A stretch of DNA of 64,000 nucleotides from Coniosporium tulheliwenetii (GCA_030247845.1 JAPDRP010000043.1:32704-96703), one strand, 5' to 3'; positions 1 through 11,423 are shown, counted from the stretch's first letter. Made by a program: numbers and translations. Notes: a model not told the origin generated them from the letters alone.

Positions 1-96
1 ATTTGCACAGGCTAGTAGCACCCTTGAGTTGCCGAGTTCTTGTTCGTGGCGTGGTGCTGAAAGCTTTGCGCAGGGTCTCTTTCGAGGCCTAACGTA

Positions 97-1475
97 GCAC
101 CTGGGTGACAAAAAATCGTGGACCGCGGCAAATTCAACCCCATCAATACCATAGTATAGGCATCAATTATATAGCTAAATATACAGTAAAGTCGAGGTTT
201 TAGAAGCCTGTCAACCTGCCGCCTCTATTAATAACCTGCTGCAAGCGTTGTGGCATTGAATCAACCCATTTGTTGATAATATCTTGCTTCAAATCAGCCC
301 ATCCTTGCCGAATTGCATTGATCACGACATCATCAGTCCAGTGAGACTCCCACTTAACTATCTGCTTAGGCGCTTGCCAGCAGTTCTCAATAACTGCAAG
401 ATCAGGCGCTTTAGGGCAGTTGGTATAGGTCTTGATGCCGTGATTTAGCTTCCATTGAGTTGCTGTCTGGCCGGTGTGACCTGAATCGCCGTCCTCTTCA
501 AGGACTAAGCTCTCGTTGTCTTCAAAGACTGGGAGGACGTGAGGTTCAAGGATATTATTAATATAAATGGCCTGAGTCATCTTGCCGTTCGTATTCGATA
601 GGATGTTATAGAACACCAACTCAGACTTATAATCATGCCCTACCATAGCCCATACGTGGAAGCGCTTTAGGTCTTGTTCAGCAGGCTGTTGACGGTCTTG
701 AATATGCTCCGAGCAAAGCCTCGTGCCAGGCTTACGCACGATCATCAGCTTCATTTGAGGACCTAAGCCAAAGTGGCATTCATCGCTGAACCTCACGTTG
801 TGCCAGTCCTCCGGCCGCGGCCGCTCTTTCAGCATATTCAACGCCCATTCTAGCCGAACGGCGGCGTGGCTTTCTGATACCCAGCTCTTATCACAGGCAA
901 CGCATTTATGGTAGTCCATATCCTGCATATGACGCTGGATTGTCCTTCCACAAACGCCCTTTATACCTGCTGCTACTCCCAGCGCCTGCCAAGACAGGCC
1001 CTTTGTCTGTATATTGCCATACTGCAAGACATCTTCGATAGCACGTAGTTGATCGTGTGTAAGCTTAGGTGGACGGCCTCGAGGATCTGGACCAGCGTCT
1101 GGCTCGTTGTGACGGCGACGTTTGGAGCCACGCTCCTTACTCGGAGCGAGGATAGCATAGCCAGCTGATTTACTGACTTTATATTCGCGGAAAACGTCGT
1201 TCTTTGAGTATGGGACCTTGTGCTTATCGTTGAACCTTATGATCGCAATTATAGCCGCTTTTGTGGGTGTTGGCATGTGTTGATTAGGTCCCCGTGGCTC
1301 TATTTGAGGTGTATAAGGTCTATTGATGATTTCGGCGTCTTCTGGGCTTGATTCGGCCATAATTTGATGTAATTGAGGTGGCGTTTAGTCGAGTTTAGTC
1401 GATTGATGGGTTCGTGATGAGGCTTAAAACGGGTATAGTGGCCTGTGCGGTCCACTTTTTTGTCACCCAGGTGCG
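97..1475. mobile_element. Tc1/mariner element nested in the pogo terminus
   Basis: A 1.38-kb element with inverted termini beginning GCACCTGGGTGACAAAAAA. The left end starts at 97 and the reverse complement of the right end starts at 1474. TA dinucleotides lie at 95-96 and 1476-1477. The termini differ by one base at the outer edge and by two bases after the A-tract. It carries one full-length transposase ORF, so it looks recent compared with its pogo host. Confidence 0.85.
200..1360 (-). CDS. Tc1/mariner transposase, DD34E, apparently intact
   Basis: A 386-residue ORF fills the Tc1 element. The N-terminal half is a helix-turn-helix recognition region (roughly residues 30-150, including a basic KERGSKRRRH stretch). 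The DDE core shows FSDECHFG, then EEDGDSGH, then APDLAVIENCW, with 34 residues between the second Asp and the final Glu, which is the DD34E spacing of Tc1-like enzymes. No internal stop or frameshift is visible and there is no intron. The enzyme would cut and paste DNA at TA targets. The ATG at 1358-1360 lies about 115 bp inside the right terminus. Activity is inferred only from the open frame. Confidence 0.85.
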   Translation of the reverse strand: MAESSPEDAEIINRPYTPQIEPRGPNQHMPTPTKAAIIAIIRFNDKHKVPYSKNDVFREYKVSKSAGYAILAPSKERGSKRRRHNEPDAGPDPRGRPPKLTHDQLRAIEDVLQYGNIQTKGLSWQALGVAAGIKGVCGRTIQRHMQDMDYHKCVACDKSWVSESHAAVRLEWALNMLKERPRPEDWHNVRFSDECHFGLGPQMKLMIVRKPGTRLCSEHIQDRQQPAEQDLKRFHVWAMVGHDYKSELVFYNILSNTNGKMTQAIYINNILEPHVLPVFEDNESLVLEEDGDSGHTGQTATQWKLNHGIKTYTNCPKAPDLAVIENCWQAPKQIVKWESHWTDDVVINAIRQGWADLKQDIINKWVDSMPQRLQQVINRGGRLTGF

Positions 1476-2074
1476 TAGGTGCCGGGGTGATGCAACAGGC
1501 CACGTGATGCAACACCTCTTCGAAACTAGCAAAGGGCGTAGAAACTCATCTTGCGACGCAACTAGCTTTAGTATAGGGTTGTATCTCTTGGATAGGATAG
1601 GATAGTACCGCCAAAAGCTATCTACAAAGTAAGTATGCTATTTAGATCGCGTAGGCAGCTTCGTAATGCGCCCGGAGCGCAACCTTTGGGAAACAGGCCT
1701 CCAACCTGCATTTCGCCGGCGCGTAGCAGAAGCTTTACCATTTACCGTAGAAATTGCTTCAGCCTGAGGCCTAATATCTGGAGAGCCTAGTATAGCCGTT
1801 GAACTGCTGTCTCCTTGCTTACTGCCATGTGCGGGAAACCTTGCGCAAGGCCGCTTCCGAGCCGCCTCCAACTCCTCCCCTACAAACCGCCTCTTCTTCG
1901 GCTTCGCAGTTATCTTTTCTGCCCCTTTTGCTTTAGTATGCTGCTCCTCCTTCTCGGCGGCGTATCTCCGCCGTTTCGGAGCTCCTTTTGGCCTGCTCGC
2001 TCGGCCTTTCCGCGAGCTCGCGCTTCTTCCGCCGCATTCCGCGCCGCAATACGCGCAGCCTTCCTCTCCTCCAC

Positions 2075-3720
2075 TTAACGAGCTCTTTCTGTGCGCGCTG
2101 TAGCTCTTTGAAGCCTTCGATCCTCTATAGCTTGCCTGTGTTGATGTTCCGCCTCCGCTTCGTCGGCTGCCCGCTGGCGAGCCCGTCCAACCCTCGAAGG
2201 GCTGAAAAACAACGGCTGGCTATCGCTTTCACCCTCGTTGTGCAGACTAATAGCTTTGCCACGCTTGCGCTTCTTCTTGTCTTCCGTTATCGCCTTTCGT
2301 AGCCCTGCAATTTCGTGGCGTAACAGCTCAACCTCGGTCGCTAGCTTTTCGCCCGCGCGGAGTAAGGGCGACGCTTCTATATCGATATGGCCCTCTCTAT
2401 GTAGTCCATTGAACACACGGCGTAAGGATCGTGCCGACCTTGGTGTTCCTACCTGTTGCCGTTCAGGCGTTGTGTTCGCCCTCGCGATAGTAGCGATCAC
2501 TCGATCGGGATCAAACGGGTGTATACCCGTCACTTCCCAAGCGCTTTCGATGTTCTCCGCCGTAAATGCGCGCTCCCATGCTTTGCGAAAGAGTGTCCAG
2601 AAGTGGCGCTTTGTCATGCGTACTAGGCCCTGGCTTTGCGCAAGCAAGTTGTCGACTTCCTGCGCGTAGTATGTTGATAGAGGGGAGAACAGACCAACGT
2701 CAAGAGGCTGCAGCCTATGTGTCGAATGCGGTGGTATGACGGCGAGCAAGATTCGATTACGATCCGCGTACTCGATAAATCGGAGGTCTAGGTGGCTGTT
2801 ATGGCCGTCTACGATAAGAAGCCGCCGGCTTCTCGCCGCCTTTTCTTTAGTATTGCGATCGAATACGTGCTCCAACCATTGCAAGCCTGGCACTTTGCTA
2901 CTCCAGCCTTTCTCTGAGCTTGCAAAGAAGGCGGAGTCCTGTGAGTGGTCGAAATCCTCGAGCCATGAGTCCTGCAGGTCGCGCGATTCGCCTCTGTAAA
3001 TTAGTGCTGGTGGAATACATATTCCATCAGCGTATATAGAAGCAATGAGAGTTACGAACTCCCGGCTCCCATCTTGACTTGCGCCGAGTAACCGTCGGCT
3101 TTCAAGCGCTTCGCGGGCGGCAACTCGCTTCGTAGATCTCGACAAGCCAATCAAGAAGCCTTTCTCGTCCAAGTTATAGATGTTTGACGGCGTGACGTTG
3201 TACTTCTCCAGCTTTTCGCGAAGCTAGTCCATGAAGGTCAGCTTCAGGAACAAGAACAGAGCTACCTGCTGCTACACCATAGCTAGGGAGATACTAACTG
3301 TATCGAAGAACTGGCGGAACTGCTGCGAGTTATCTGCGACCTTGCGCTTATGATCTATCGTCCGCAGATACACGCTGGCGAGGCGCTGGCGATGCCGCTG
3401 GCAGATGCGGGCGACCCAGTGGTTACCAAGCTTCGTTTTAGCAACCTCCTCCGCAATGACCTTGACCATTTGCGGGGTCGGCGGAAGACCTCGGTCTGTG
3501 TGAGCTTGTTTGTATGCTCAACAAGCGCTTCCTCTTGGACGCTTGTGAGCTTCTGGCGCGCGTAGGAGTTGGCGTCTTGAGTCGTGCCTGTTTCGCCTTT
3601 GTAGCGCCGCCATAGCGTGCTCTTGTCGACCTTCCATTTTCTAGCAGTTGCAGCATATTGTGGAGGCTGCTGCGATTCTAGTTCAGCCATTGCACCGGCT
3701 ATACGAGCGTTGTGGTCCAT
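2075..3720 (-). pseudogene. pogo/Fot1 transposase, family 1, frameshifted
   Basis: The protein begins MDHNARIAGAMAELES with a CENP-B type HTH region (YAATARKWKVDKSTLWRR). After a phase-0 intron of about 70 bp near 3218-3288 the DDE_1 core follows: NLDEKGF, LIVDGHNSH and QPLDVGLF, all three catalytic Asp present. The intron has a GTTAGT donor and CTAG acceptor, matching the intron position in the homologue at 45.06 kb. Compared with that copy there are two extra bases near 3480-3492, which shift the frame inside the HTH region. A TAA replaces a Glu codon close to the C-terminus at 2075. The copy is therefore probably inactive. Confidence 0.8.
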
Positions 3721-4234
3721 TGGCTAGTAAAATAAACTGTTTTGCAATTCGATGGTTTATTGTTGCATCACGTGGCCTGTTGCATGACCCGGCAACTACG
3801 TTAATCGTAAGTTGGTAGTTGGTTCAGTTGAATGCGCCTAGTGGAAGTAGGACGTAGCGAGCAGACACGCGTCAAGATGCCAAGAAGCAGCAAGTTACGT
3901 ACGCATGTGATAGGCTTCGCGGATGCATGAGCATGAATCTAAAAAGCCTAGTGGCGCTGATAGTCCGCTGGATTAGGAAAAGCTTGCACGGCAAGTCATT
4001 GTGTTATGGTCAGATACGAGTTGTGGTTCTCAAGGATGTTACCGACGGTGGAGTAGCCAGCTGAGGGTGCCCCTGAAACATGCAGATCAATCGCGGCATG
4101 GCGAGAATGATTAAGTTTCGGCCTGGTCGCCTTGTTCACCCTGACCTCCGGGAACTTAGCACTTGCGACCTTGCACGGTACTAATATCATCCATTGCTCT
4201 GTCCGCAATGCAGCTGATGATGCCACTGCCAAAG

Positions 4235-5640
4235 ATGGTCTCGAATCTGCCCCCGTGGCTGAGATGGTACAAGAAGCCCTCGTATGTTGACTCGAGAGCC
4301 TTTGCTGCCGCTCTCATTGATGGTTCCAAGAGAGCGTCAACATCGAGGCCTCAATCCAGTTCCTCAGGGTCAGACGGGAGCATCCCACAGGATTTAACGT
4401 TGGAACGTGTGCTCATCAACAAGACTTGTAAAGGAGACTATTTGTCTGGAGGAACGTGGGCCATCGACTAACTTATAGCGTTATTCCAGGCAGTCCATTG
4501 TCCTTCTACGACTTTTACATGTACCTCAAGCACATCGAGTTCTCTCAGGAGAATTTGGAGTTCTACATCTGGTGAGCTGTGCCGCAGACCCTGCTTGCTC
4601 CCCTGCAGGACCACATCCTTACTGGAAACCAGGTTTAAAGACTAGGAGGCGCGTTATCGTGAAGATTCCAAGCCCTTTCCCCGAAATGAAGCGTCGCCGT
4701 TGCTGTTGACTGAAACTTCGGACGCCAAGTCAGGATACTCGAGCTTGGCCGTGGGTGAGGTCCAAAGCGAGCAGGAGCTGATCTATGACGAAGAGGCTGG
4801 TATGATGTCCATGTTCCACCTCGTTGCATGACGGGCTAACGGATCCAAGATTTTATTCACTATATTGAATCCCTGGTGCTTTCCCGTGACTGTAAACTCC
4901 CCAAACCCTGCCGCAACTTTTGCACCTACAGCTTCCAAGGCTCAGACGATGCTTCCGTGACCCCAACCATCGCAAGCCGTCGCCACGAGCTCCAACACAT
5001 CGTCGCACTTTTCCTTGTCCCTGGCTCTCCAAAGGAACTTAACCTCCCTGATCCAATGCGCAAAGCCGCCATCACCAGCATCGCAACTTCCGATTGCCCC
5101 GCGAACCTCGCCCCTATCGCCGAACACATCTACGACCTCCTCCGCAGCTGCTCACACCGCAACTTCATCCGCCTCGGCGTCAAGAATGGCACATTCGAAA
5201 CACTCTGCATGGTCACCATTGTGGGCATCGTTTTGACATCACTAGGCCTCCTAGTCATGCTCCTCGTCGCCTTCGCCTCCCCATCAATTTACTACTCCTC
5301 TCGCTGGCGCGGCTTGGCCGCCGCTCCATTCTGGGTCCTAGGCTTCTCGTTCTTCTTCGCCGGCACACGTGGCTCGTGTTTTCTCTTGCTTCTCTTCACC
5401 CGCCGCCAGGAACTCCCCTGGGAGCGCGTCGAGGAGTACCAGAGCATCCGTTCCGCCGGGAGCGGGAACACTTTCGTCCGCTTCATGAAACGGCTAATGA
5501 TTTTTGAGCGCAAGATCAGGGTCGAGGATGTGGGGCTGCGGAATCTGCAGCATACAATCGTCGTGCAGAGTGTTGCGGGTGCGTTTGCGGTGACGGTTTT
5601 ACTGTTGACTTTCTTTTTGTGCTTGCCGATTTGGAACTAG
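4235..5640 (+). pseudogene. Rax1-like RGS-domain membrane protein, one in-frame stop
   Basis: Four exons (4235-4427, 4490-4571, 4633-4799, 4850-5640) join in frame to 411 codons. The start ATG gives MVSNLPPWLRWYKKPSYVD. The RGS domain is recognisable from SPLSFYDFYMYLKHIEFSQE to WFKD-stop-EARYRED. The C-terminal half has LFLVPGSPKELNL and CSHRNFIRLGV, followed by three hydrophobic membrane segments (about 5200-5290, 5320-5390 and 5560-5630). This layout is that of fungal Rax1/RgsC-type proteins, which act at cell ends or in G-protein signalling. The only defect is TAG at 4643-4645, where the family has Tyr. No alternative GT-AG pair I tried removes it. It is either a young pseudogene or a sequence error. 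Confidence 0.7.
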
Positions 5641-6295
5641 GTACTATGCTATTCGGATTGTCAGGGATTAGGATGAACCTTAATGATGTATGGGGTATCA
5701 TGGATTGGAAGCGAGCTAGGTGCCATCAATGACATTTTTGTACACTCATATCAGAAGTTTTGGCGCCAAGCCGCAAACCATTCAGTACCAGATCATCGTT
5801 TGGGTGACTGTGGTCCATGGACGGGCAGGAACTTGGGTGGCAGGCTTATCACAAAGGACTTCGAGAGCCATCTTCTTTAGCATTCGGCTGGGAGTGGGTT
5901 CTTGAACGGCCTTGATTCTCGAATGGGTGTCATTCTCATTCGGCAGAAGCACGAGTGTCGGTGCAAATCCCTAGAGCACGATTTATGAAGCAGCTGGTCG
6001 ATACTTTGGCGAAGCTCTTCAATTGAGGCTTCTTGGCGAATGGAGAAGGAGAACCTCTGTTCCGGCGGTACACAAGCCACGATACCACCGATCAGTTTCC
6101 ATATTGAGAGGCGAGCAACACATCCTTCTGGTGGAGTTACGGTGCCACATTCTTCCTGGATGCGCACGAGCTCCACTTGTCTTTCTGCGGATGGAATGCA
6201 CTCATTGCTATCTTCCTGGTACCGGGTAGCAGCGGTCATTGCGGCTCACGGCTGGTGGACAAAGTATTAAACGCCACGCTTTTTGATTAAAGAGC
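5641..6295. other. intergenic, no gene recognised
   Basis: Only short overlapping ORFs on both strands are seen, with no family motif and no convincing splice pattern. The stretch ends in the presumed promoter of the velvet gene. Confidence 0.5.
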
Positions 6296-6303
6296 TATAT
6301 AAG
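6296..6303 (+). promoter_or_regulatory. TATA-like box upstream of the velvet gene
   Basis: TATATAAG lies about 90 bp before the ATG at 6394, a plausible core promoter position. This is inferred from the motif and its spacing only. Confidence 0.4.
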
Positions 6304-6393
6304 CAGTACTTATAGCTTCGTGCAAAATTTCGAGCTCGTGCAGCACGTGTTGGTAGAAATATCCATAATAGAATAGGTGGTGGTCTCCTGGTG

Positions 6394-7809
6394 ATGGTGC
6401 GGACGGCCCCGCGGTGGCGGGATCTTTTGTCCCCTGTGTTTATGTCCCGACCTTCAACTCAGCCGCCCAAGGAGCCCTCAAGTACCGCCGCCCTCCCTCC
6501 TCCAGCCATGACAGAAACTCACAAGTTCCCGAGTTTTCCCTTGCCTCTGGACCCTTACCGTCGAGTCTCTCAGCCTATCCACCTTCCGCCGCTGACCATC
6601 CCGTCGACATCTGTACGACATGACTACTACCATGAGTCCTTGGCGAGGCATTCTCTACCTCCGATACAGTCAGGGCCTCCGCCCAGAGGGCCTCCGCGAT
6701 TGCCCCCAACATCAGTGGCGGCCGTACCTGTTGAGAAGCTGGTGACCTCGCACCTATATACTCCCCCGAGATCGGATCCGCCGTACTCACCTCAATACTA
6801 TGGCCCGCCGTTGTCTCCTCGTTCAGAGTACGAAAGCCGGCCGCATCCGCCTCGGCTGGGGAAGAAGTACGAGAGGTACCCACTGGATGACTCGCGGTCC
6901 ATGGGCCAAGAATCATCATTCGTATCTTCAGCCGATGCTACACAAAGGGGCCAGTATGCTCCACTTCCGTCACCCAGCTACACTCCTGGCTACCCGCCCA
7001 GTAATGTTTCTCAACGAGGAGGAGCAACTGGTATGCACCATAGCTCCGGTGGTCCTCCTTTGGCTTCCTCGAACTACGGTGAGCCTGCAGCTGCCGGTCC
7101 AAGTAAGGTGCTCGCTGCGCCCGCGGCGTCTCAGCAAGTGCTGTCGCGAGATAACGCGTAAGTAGTGTGCGGAATGCCAAGCAGACGACCGCTGATTTCG
7201 AACGACAGGGAGCTTCACTACGAGCTTCGAGTTCGGCAGCAGCCGATAGCCGCACGCGCCTGTGGATTCGGTGAGCGGGACCGCAGGGTGATAGACCCAC
7301 CACCAATCGTTCAGCTCCTGGCCACAGATCCGAGAACTGGCAGACCAGACAGCGACGAAATGCGATACTCGTTAAACGTCGTCCATTGCACGCTATGGAA
7401 CGCAGACGCCACGCAGGAGGAGACGGCGTTAGTTCAGCCAGACCGACCCACCACGCGGAGATTGATGGGTCAGTTGGTCGCTTCGCCGTCAGTCGCCAAA
7501 GACGAACATGACGTGGAGGGTTGCTTCTTTTGCTTTCCGGATCTGTCTTGCCGAACACACGGCAGGTACCGGCTGCAGTTCGTGCTCGTGCGGATAGATC
7601 CGATGCACCTGCACGTCGGCCGCTCCACGCCGATCTTGTCTGAGGCCTTGAGCGATATCTTCACCGTCTACACAGCCAAGGACTTCCCGGGCATCCGCTC
7701 GAGTAGCGCTTTGGCGGGGGCGCTGAAGCTCCAAGGGTGCAACATACAGGTCAAGAAAGGCAATGATAAATCTTTCGCGAGGAAGCGCACCACTTCTGAG
7801 GAAGACTAG
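6394..7809 (+). CDS. velvet-domain transcriptional regulator (VosA/Ryp2-like) with long proline-rich N-terminus
   Basis: Two exons (6394-7157 and 7209-7809; GTAAGT donor, CAG acceptor, 51-bp intron) give 454 residues. About 250 N-terminal residues are Pro/Ser/Tyr-rich and low complexity. The velvet domain starts in exon 2 (ELHYELRVRQQPIAARACGFGERDRR). It contains the usual VIDPPPIVQL, RRLMGQLVASP, GCFFCFPDLSCR, DIFTVYTAKDFPG and QVKKGNDKS blocks. Velvet proteins are nuclear NF-kB-like regulators of sporulation and secondary metabolism. The core resembles VosA/Ryp2 more than VeA or VelB. An N-terminal extension this long is unusual for VosA and more like VelC. Later ATGs at 6442 and 6510 could be the true start. 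Confidence 0.85.
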
Positions 7810-8494
7810 CAGGGCGCTGAAGGCGGATACATTTCCCGCGGCAGCGGCATGACTCGATGATCGTAGGACGCGCTGCTGGCCACAGCATGTCCCGCCTTCT
7901 TCTTCAGCTGGAGAGAGGCTGGCAGCGTTTCGCGCAAGCTCTTGGCTGGTCCTTCTTCTTCAGACGGCTACGGATTGGCGTTCAGTATACCCTTCGAGGA
8001 ACGGCATGACGAGGACGGCGTATGGAGGAAAACCAAGTTGTATACCTCTGCGATGGCTTTATTCGCCAACGCGGATATCACGAATACTGATATGATTCAT
8101 GCTGTGCATTCGATCTCTCGAACCCTCGGATCTGTGCATTGTTGAAGTTATGAGCTCACCTGCCCCGCGCCGAGGCCGTCCCTGCGTTGTTGCGTCGTGG
8201 TCGCGTCCCCGCGCTGAGGTCGCGGACAGCAACCGTAACAGCGCCAATGCCATGGACCAACAGTCTTCTCGCGATGAGATATGTTTGATGGTGAGAGAAG
8301 GACAACTCAGTGGGTTAAAGAACTCGCTTTTGAAATAAGCTTCCTGTATGTAGCGGCCCGGGCGTTGGTGGTGGGGCATTGCGGCCGACGTCTGGTCCAC
8401 GTTCAAGAAATTCACGAAATCTTCTTTTCTTTCCTTCCCCCTGGCAGCAGCCAGGAGAGGCACCGCAAACATACCATCCAAGCAGGAGAAGAAG
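7810..8494. other. intergenic, no gene recognised
   Basis: The velvet 3' flank and spacer up to the CTP synthase relic. A 67-codon plus-strand ORF (7942-8145) and a long minus-strand ORF (8059-8937) show no recognisable family. The latter runs antisense through the CTP synthase relic. Confidence 0.45.
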
Positions 8495-9204
8495 ATGAAG
8501 TATGTCCCGGTATCAGGAGGTGAGCAGCACGAGCATATGCCATAAAGGCTTCCTTCAGGCGTCATCAGCGGCGTGGGGAAGGGCATTATTGTTATGACGA
8601 AGCCCTCGGCAGGAGCCGCGTTACTAACCCTCGACACGACGATTCTTACGCGTCTTAGCCTCTTCCACAGGTCTTCTGCTAAAGTCCATTTGCCTGAAGA
8701 TGTGTAATTCGCAAACAACGCGCTTTCAGCGTAATACAAGGCGAGCGATGCTGACAGCCCTTTGCACGCCACCTCGATTAAGGTTGATCCGTATCTGAAT
8801 GTCGATGCCGGCACTATGAATCCTAAAGAGTATGCTCGATACTCTATGTTCGCTCGACCGGACCGCTGATTGCACGGAAGGCATGGAGAAGTTTTCGTCC
8901 TGAGCGACGGCGGAGAAGTTGACCTCGACCTGGGCAACTACGAGCGCTACCTAAATATCACCCTAACGCGCGAGAACAATACCACAACCAGCAAAATATA
9001 GCAACATGTCATCGAGCGAGAGCGCAGGGGCGACTATTTGGGCAAGACTGTGCAAGTGGTCTCGCACATCACGGACGCTATTCAGGACTGGATTGAGCGG
9101 GTCGCTAAGATACCCGTGAACGACACCAACGAAGCGCCCGACGTGTGTATCGTCGAGCTCGGAGGCACCGTCGGAGATATCGAGAGCATGCCGTTCGTGG
9201 AGGC
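8495..9204 (+). pseudogene. CTP synthase, 5' part, cut at a MITE
   Basis: MKYVPVSGG at 8495 is followed by a GTGAGC donor, then GVISGVGKGII, SSTGLLLKSICLKM, TSIKVDPYLNVDAGTMNP, HGEVFVLSDGGEVDLDLGNY and DYLGKTVQVVSHITDAIQ, ending at GGTVGDIESMPFVEA. These are signature blocks of the CTP synthase amidoligase domain (UTP to CTP, cytosolic), in order and split by several short introns. A TAG at 8999-9001 replaces the Tyr of KIYQHV, one splice junction near 8590 does not keep frame, and the gene stops abruptly at the MITE. The next coding block lies at 19241 on the other strand. CTP synthase is essential, so an intact copy must exist elsewhere. Confidence 0.85.
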
Positions 9205-9405
9205 CAGTGGTGTATTCAATATTGAATAAGGAAAACAATATCGTCAATAGAAATCAATATTAAAACATCACTTTTAAAAAATAGCAGGATCTTTACATTT
9301 ATTGAAAATAAATATACCCGTCTACCAGGGATTTTTGATATTCTTTAATATTGATCTATATTGATTAAGGATATTGATCATATTGATATATTGAATACAC
9401 CTCTG
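9205..9405 (+). mobile_element. 201-bp hAT-type MITE, copy A
   Basis: The termini CAGTGGTGTATTCAATAT and (reverse complement) CAGAGGTGTATTCAATAT fit the hAT CAGNG consensus. The interior is AT-rich and non-coding. Its immediate 8-bp flanks, GTGGAGGC (9197-9204) and GCTCCACC (9406-9413), are not a direct duplication. Each matches a flank of copy B instead. The interior appears identical to copies B and C. Confidence 0.9.
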
Positions 9406-9413
9406 GCTCCACC

Positions 9414-11423
9414 ATGCAAGCGGAGTAGTTGCGATCCTGCACGGAGAAGCATTAATAAACTTCTCCAGCTCATCCTCATCGTTATACGCCTCCGTCACAT
9501 CGAGCGACTGCGCCAGTGTGTCATACGCTGTCATCTGGATCTCTGGAGCCTCCTCCGGAGTAGTGGTAATAGGAAGATCTTTATATTGACTCCAGATCTG
9601 CCTAGCTCTATTGATTGCACTGTCATGCCAATCAACGTGCCAGTTCTGGCGGAGGTATTTCAATCGCTTTGATGGGTGGAGAAGCAAGGCCGCGGAATAT
9701 ATAGGCGTCTCGTCAGTCTTAAAGTAGTACTTTTCAAGCACAAACCAGCCCATATGGATAGAGTGGATAAGGCGTTGATTGTCGGCGTACGTCTCCTATA
9801 AAAATAATTAGTACCATAACGTTAGATAAGGTCGTATTATCTACCTTCGCATCTTCAAAATGCTTGAGTAGGATATCCATCTGGTAAAGTAACTGATCTA
9901 ACGACGACCACTTCTTCTGCTGCGCCTGAGTAGCCTGCCAGAAGGGTTGAAGGAAGTCCACCGTTAGTTTAAGGACATCCCAGTCATCCTGTGTGAGACT
10001 ATCGTCGCCTAAGGCTTTATGATGCTCTTGTTGAAACACCATAAGTTTGTCTTTCTTCTTAAGTGCAGTCCGAAGCAGCATGTACCATGAATTCCACCTG
10101 TTGCATTGTCGATGCCGAGTGCATGGCCTGCCAGGCGCTCCCAAGCATCGCTGTGTACGGTAGAACTCCGCATATACACGGCGATATTGTGTAGTTTACC
10201 AAGGGGCCTATAGATCGCCATCCGGATTGATCCTCCGGCACCTTTCGCTGCTTGCCCTTGCTGTTCTTCTGCTGCAATTGCGCCTGTAGAGACTCAACAA
10301 CTGTGGTGTTTTCGCTGGTATCTGCCTCTTCAATAGCCGCATTGAGTGCCTCTTTGCTGGAGGCGAAGAGAAATGCCTGGAGGCATAAATTGATAATGTG
10401 ACCTCCGCATCGAACACGGCACTTAATGGGGTCGAATTCAACGCCATATTTGTTCGCCAATGCCGTTGACAAAGCACGCATGCAGGTGTCATTTGCGGTA
10501 GCGTTATCTGACGTGAAGTAGCCAATGTTGCCTGCGATATTGAAATACCGTATAGTCTCCAGCAAGTGACGTGACATCATCTCTCCGGAGTGACTGTGCT
10601 GTACGTTCGGTAGACCTAATAAGGCCTCACGGAGCTCATAGTTCTCATTAACCCATTGCCCACATATTCCGAGAAAGGCCTTGCGATGCGGCGATGACCA
10701 CAGATCGATGCTGAAGTGGACTTGTGACTTTGCCGCCTGTAATTGAGCTTTGATGTTCTCGCGATGTATGCCGTATGATAGCTCAATATGAGCCACTACC
10801 GTATTACCTGACTGAATAAGGATCTCTTCAGCCTTCGGGTTAACGGCGCAGAGAAGTGCTTGGTATTCCGGCCAAGAAACACGGTTGAATGGGAGCCGCC
10901 GGCGTGTGATAAGCTGGATTTGAGCCTCATGGAATGCGTCAAGTTTGATCGTATTCCGTAGTATCGCTTGTTCGTCACGGGACGCCAGCTCTTGATTCTT
11001 CTCTTCTACACGTGTAAATGCTACTTCAAGAGACTGTTGAAGTGCCTTCTTGGCTGGCCTTTCTTCGTCATCAATGGTAATACCGTGGTCGCTTCGCATA
11101 TGCCGTTTAGCGCTTGTAGTAGAGACCGTATGCCACGGCGGATTGTGACAGCGTCGACAATACCAGAGTCTCTGGCTATTCTGGTGTGTCTCTTCGTCTC
11201 CTTGAGGCACACGGAAGTGCTTCCAGGTCTCTGGCGCGCGAAGTTTACGCTTCTTCGGCTGAGATTGAGGTTTAGACGCGGATGATGCGGAGGAAAAGGT
11301 GGTAGTGGAAAATGACTGCTGTGACTGAGGCCGCAGGGCTGCGGAGATGCTTGATTCTGGCGCCGGCGAGCTTAGTCCTTCGTATTTGTCGTCCCCTACG
11401 AATAGAGGCGACCCGGCGGGCAT
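9414..11423 (-). pseudogene. hAT transposase, N-terminal four-fifths
   Basis: The likely start is MPAGSPLFVGDDKYEG at 11423. A BED-type zinc finger follows (WYCRRCHNPPWHT...H...H). The RNase-H core includes HFSIDLWSSPHRKAFLGI and FTSDNATANDTCM, and downstream is AALLLHPSKRLKYLRQNW. An intron at 9796-9844 joins FEDAK to ETYADNQRL. Two single-base losses near 10210 (SIGPL/GKLHN) and 10100 (NAT/RWNSWY) break the frame. The reading stops at the MITE after ATTPLAWW. The missing C-terminal dimerisation domain lies at 19443-19720 on the plus strand. hAT enzymes make 8-bp target duplications. Confidence 0.85.

Larger units (their letters stand above)
92..3801. mobile_element. pogo/Fot1-type DNA transposon, family 1 (with nested Tc1)
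   Basis: The element is bounded by TA duplications at 90-91 and 3802-3803. Both termini start ACGTA. Just inside, each end carries TGATGCAACA (one variant CATGCAACA) twice with a 17-bp period, around 1487-1515 on the left and 3762-3790 on the right. The left ACGTA is split from the rest of the terminus by a Tc1 element that used the TA at 95-96. The interior holds a decayed pogo-type transposase on the minus strand. Subtracting the nested element leaves about 2.3 kb, a normal Fot1/Pot size. Confidence 0.85.

Noticed and set aside
3218..3290. Two in-frame stops in the family 1 pogo transposase
   Set aside because: They fall in a GT...CTAG intron at the same place as in the 45-kb homologue; only the shift near 3485 and the late TAA count as damage.
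8059..8937. 292-codon minus-strand ORF as a gene
   Set aside because: It runs antisense through clear CTP synthase coding blocks and has no motif of its own.
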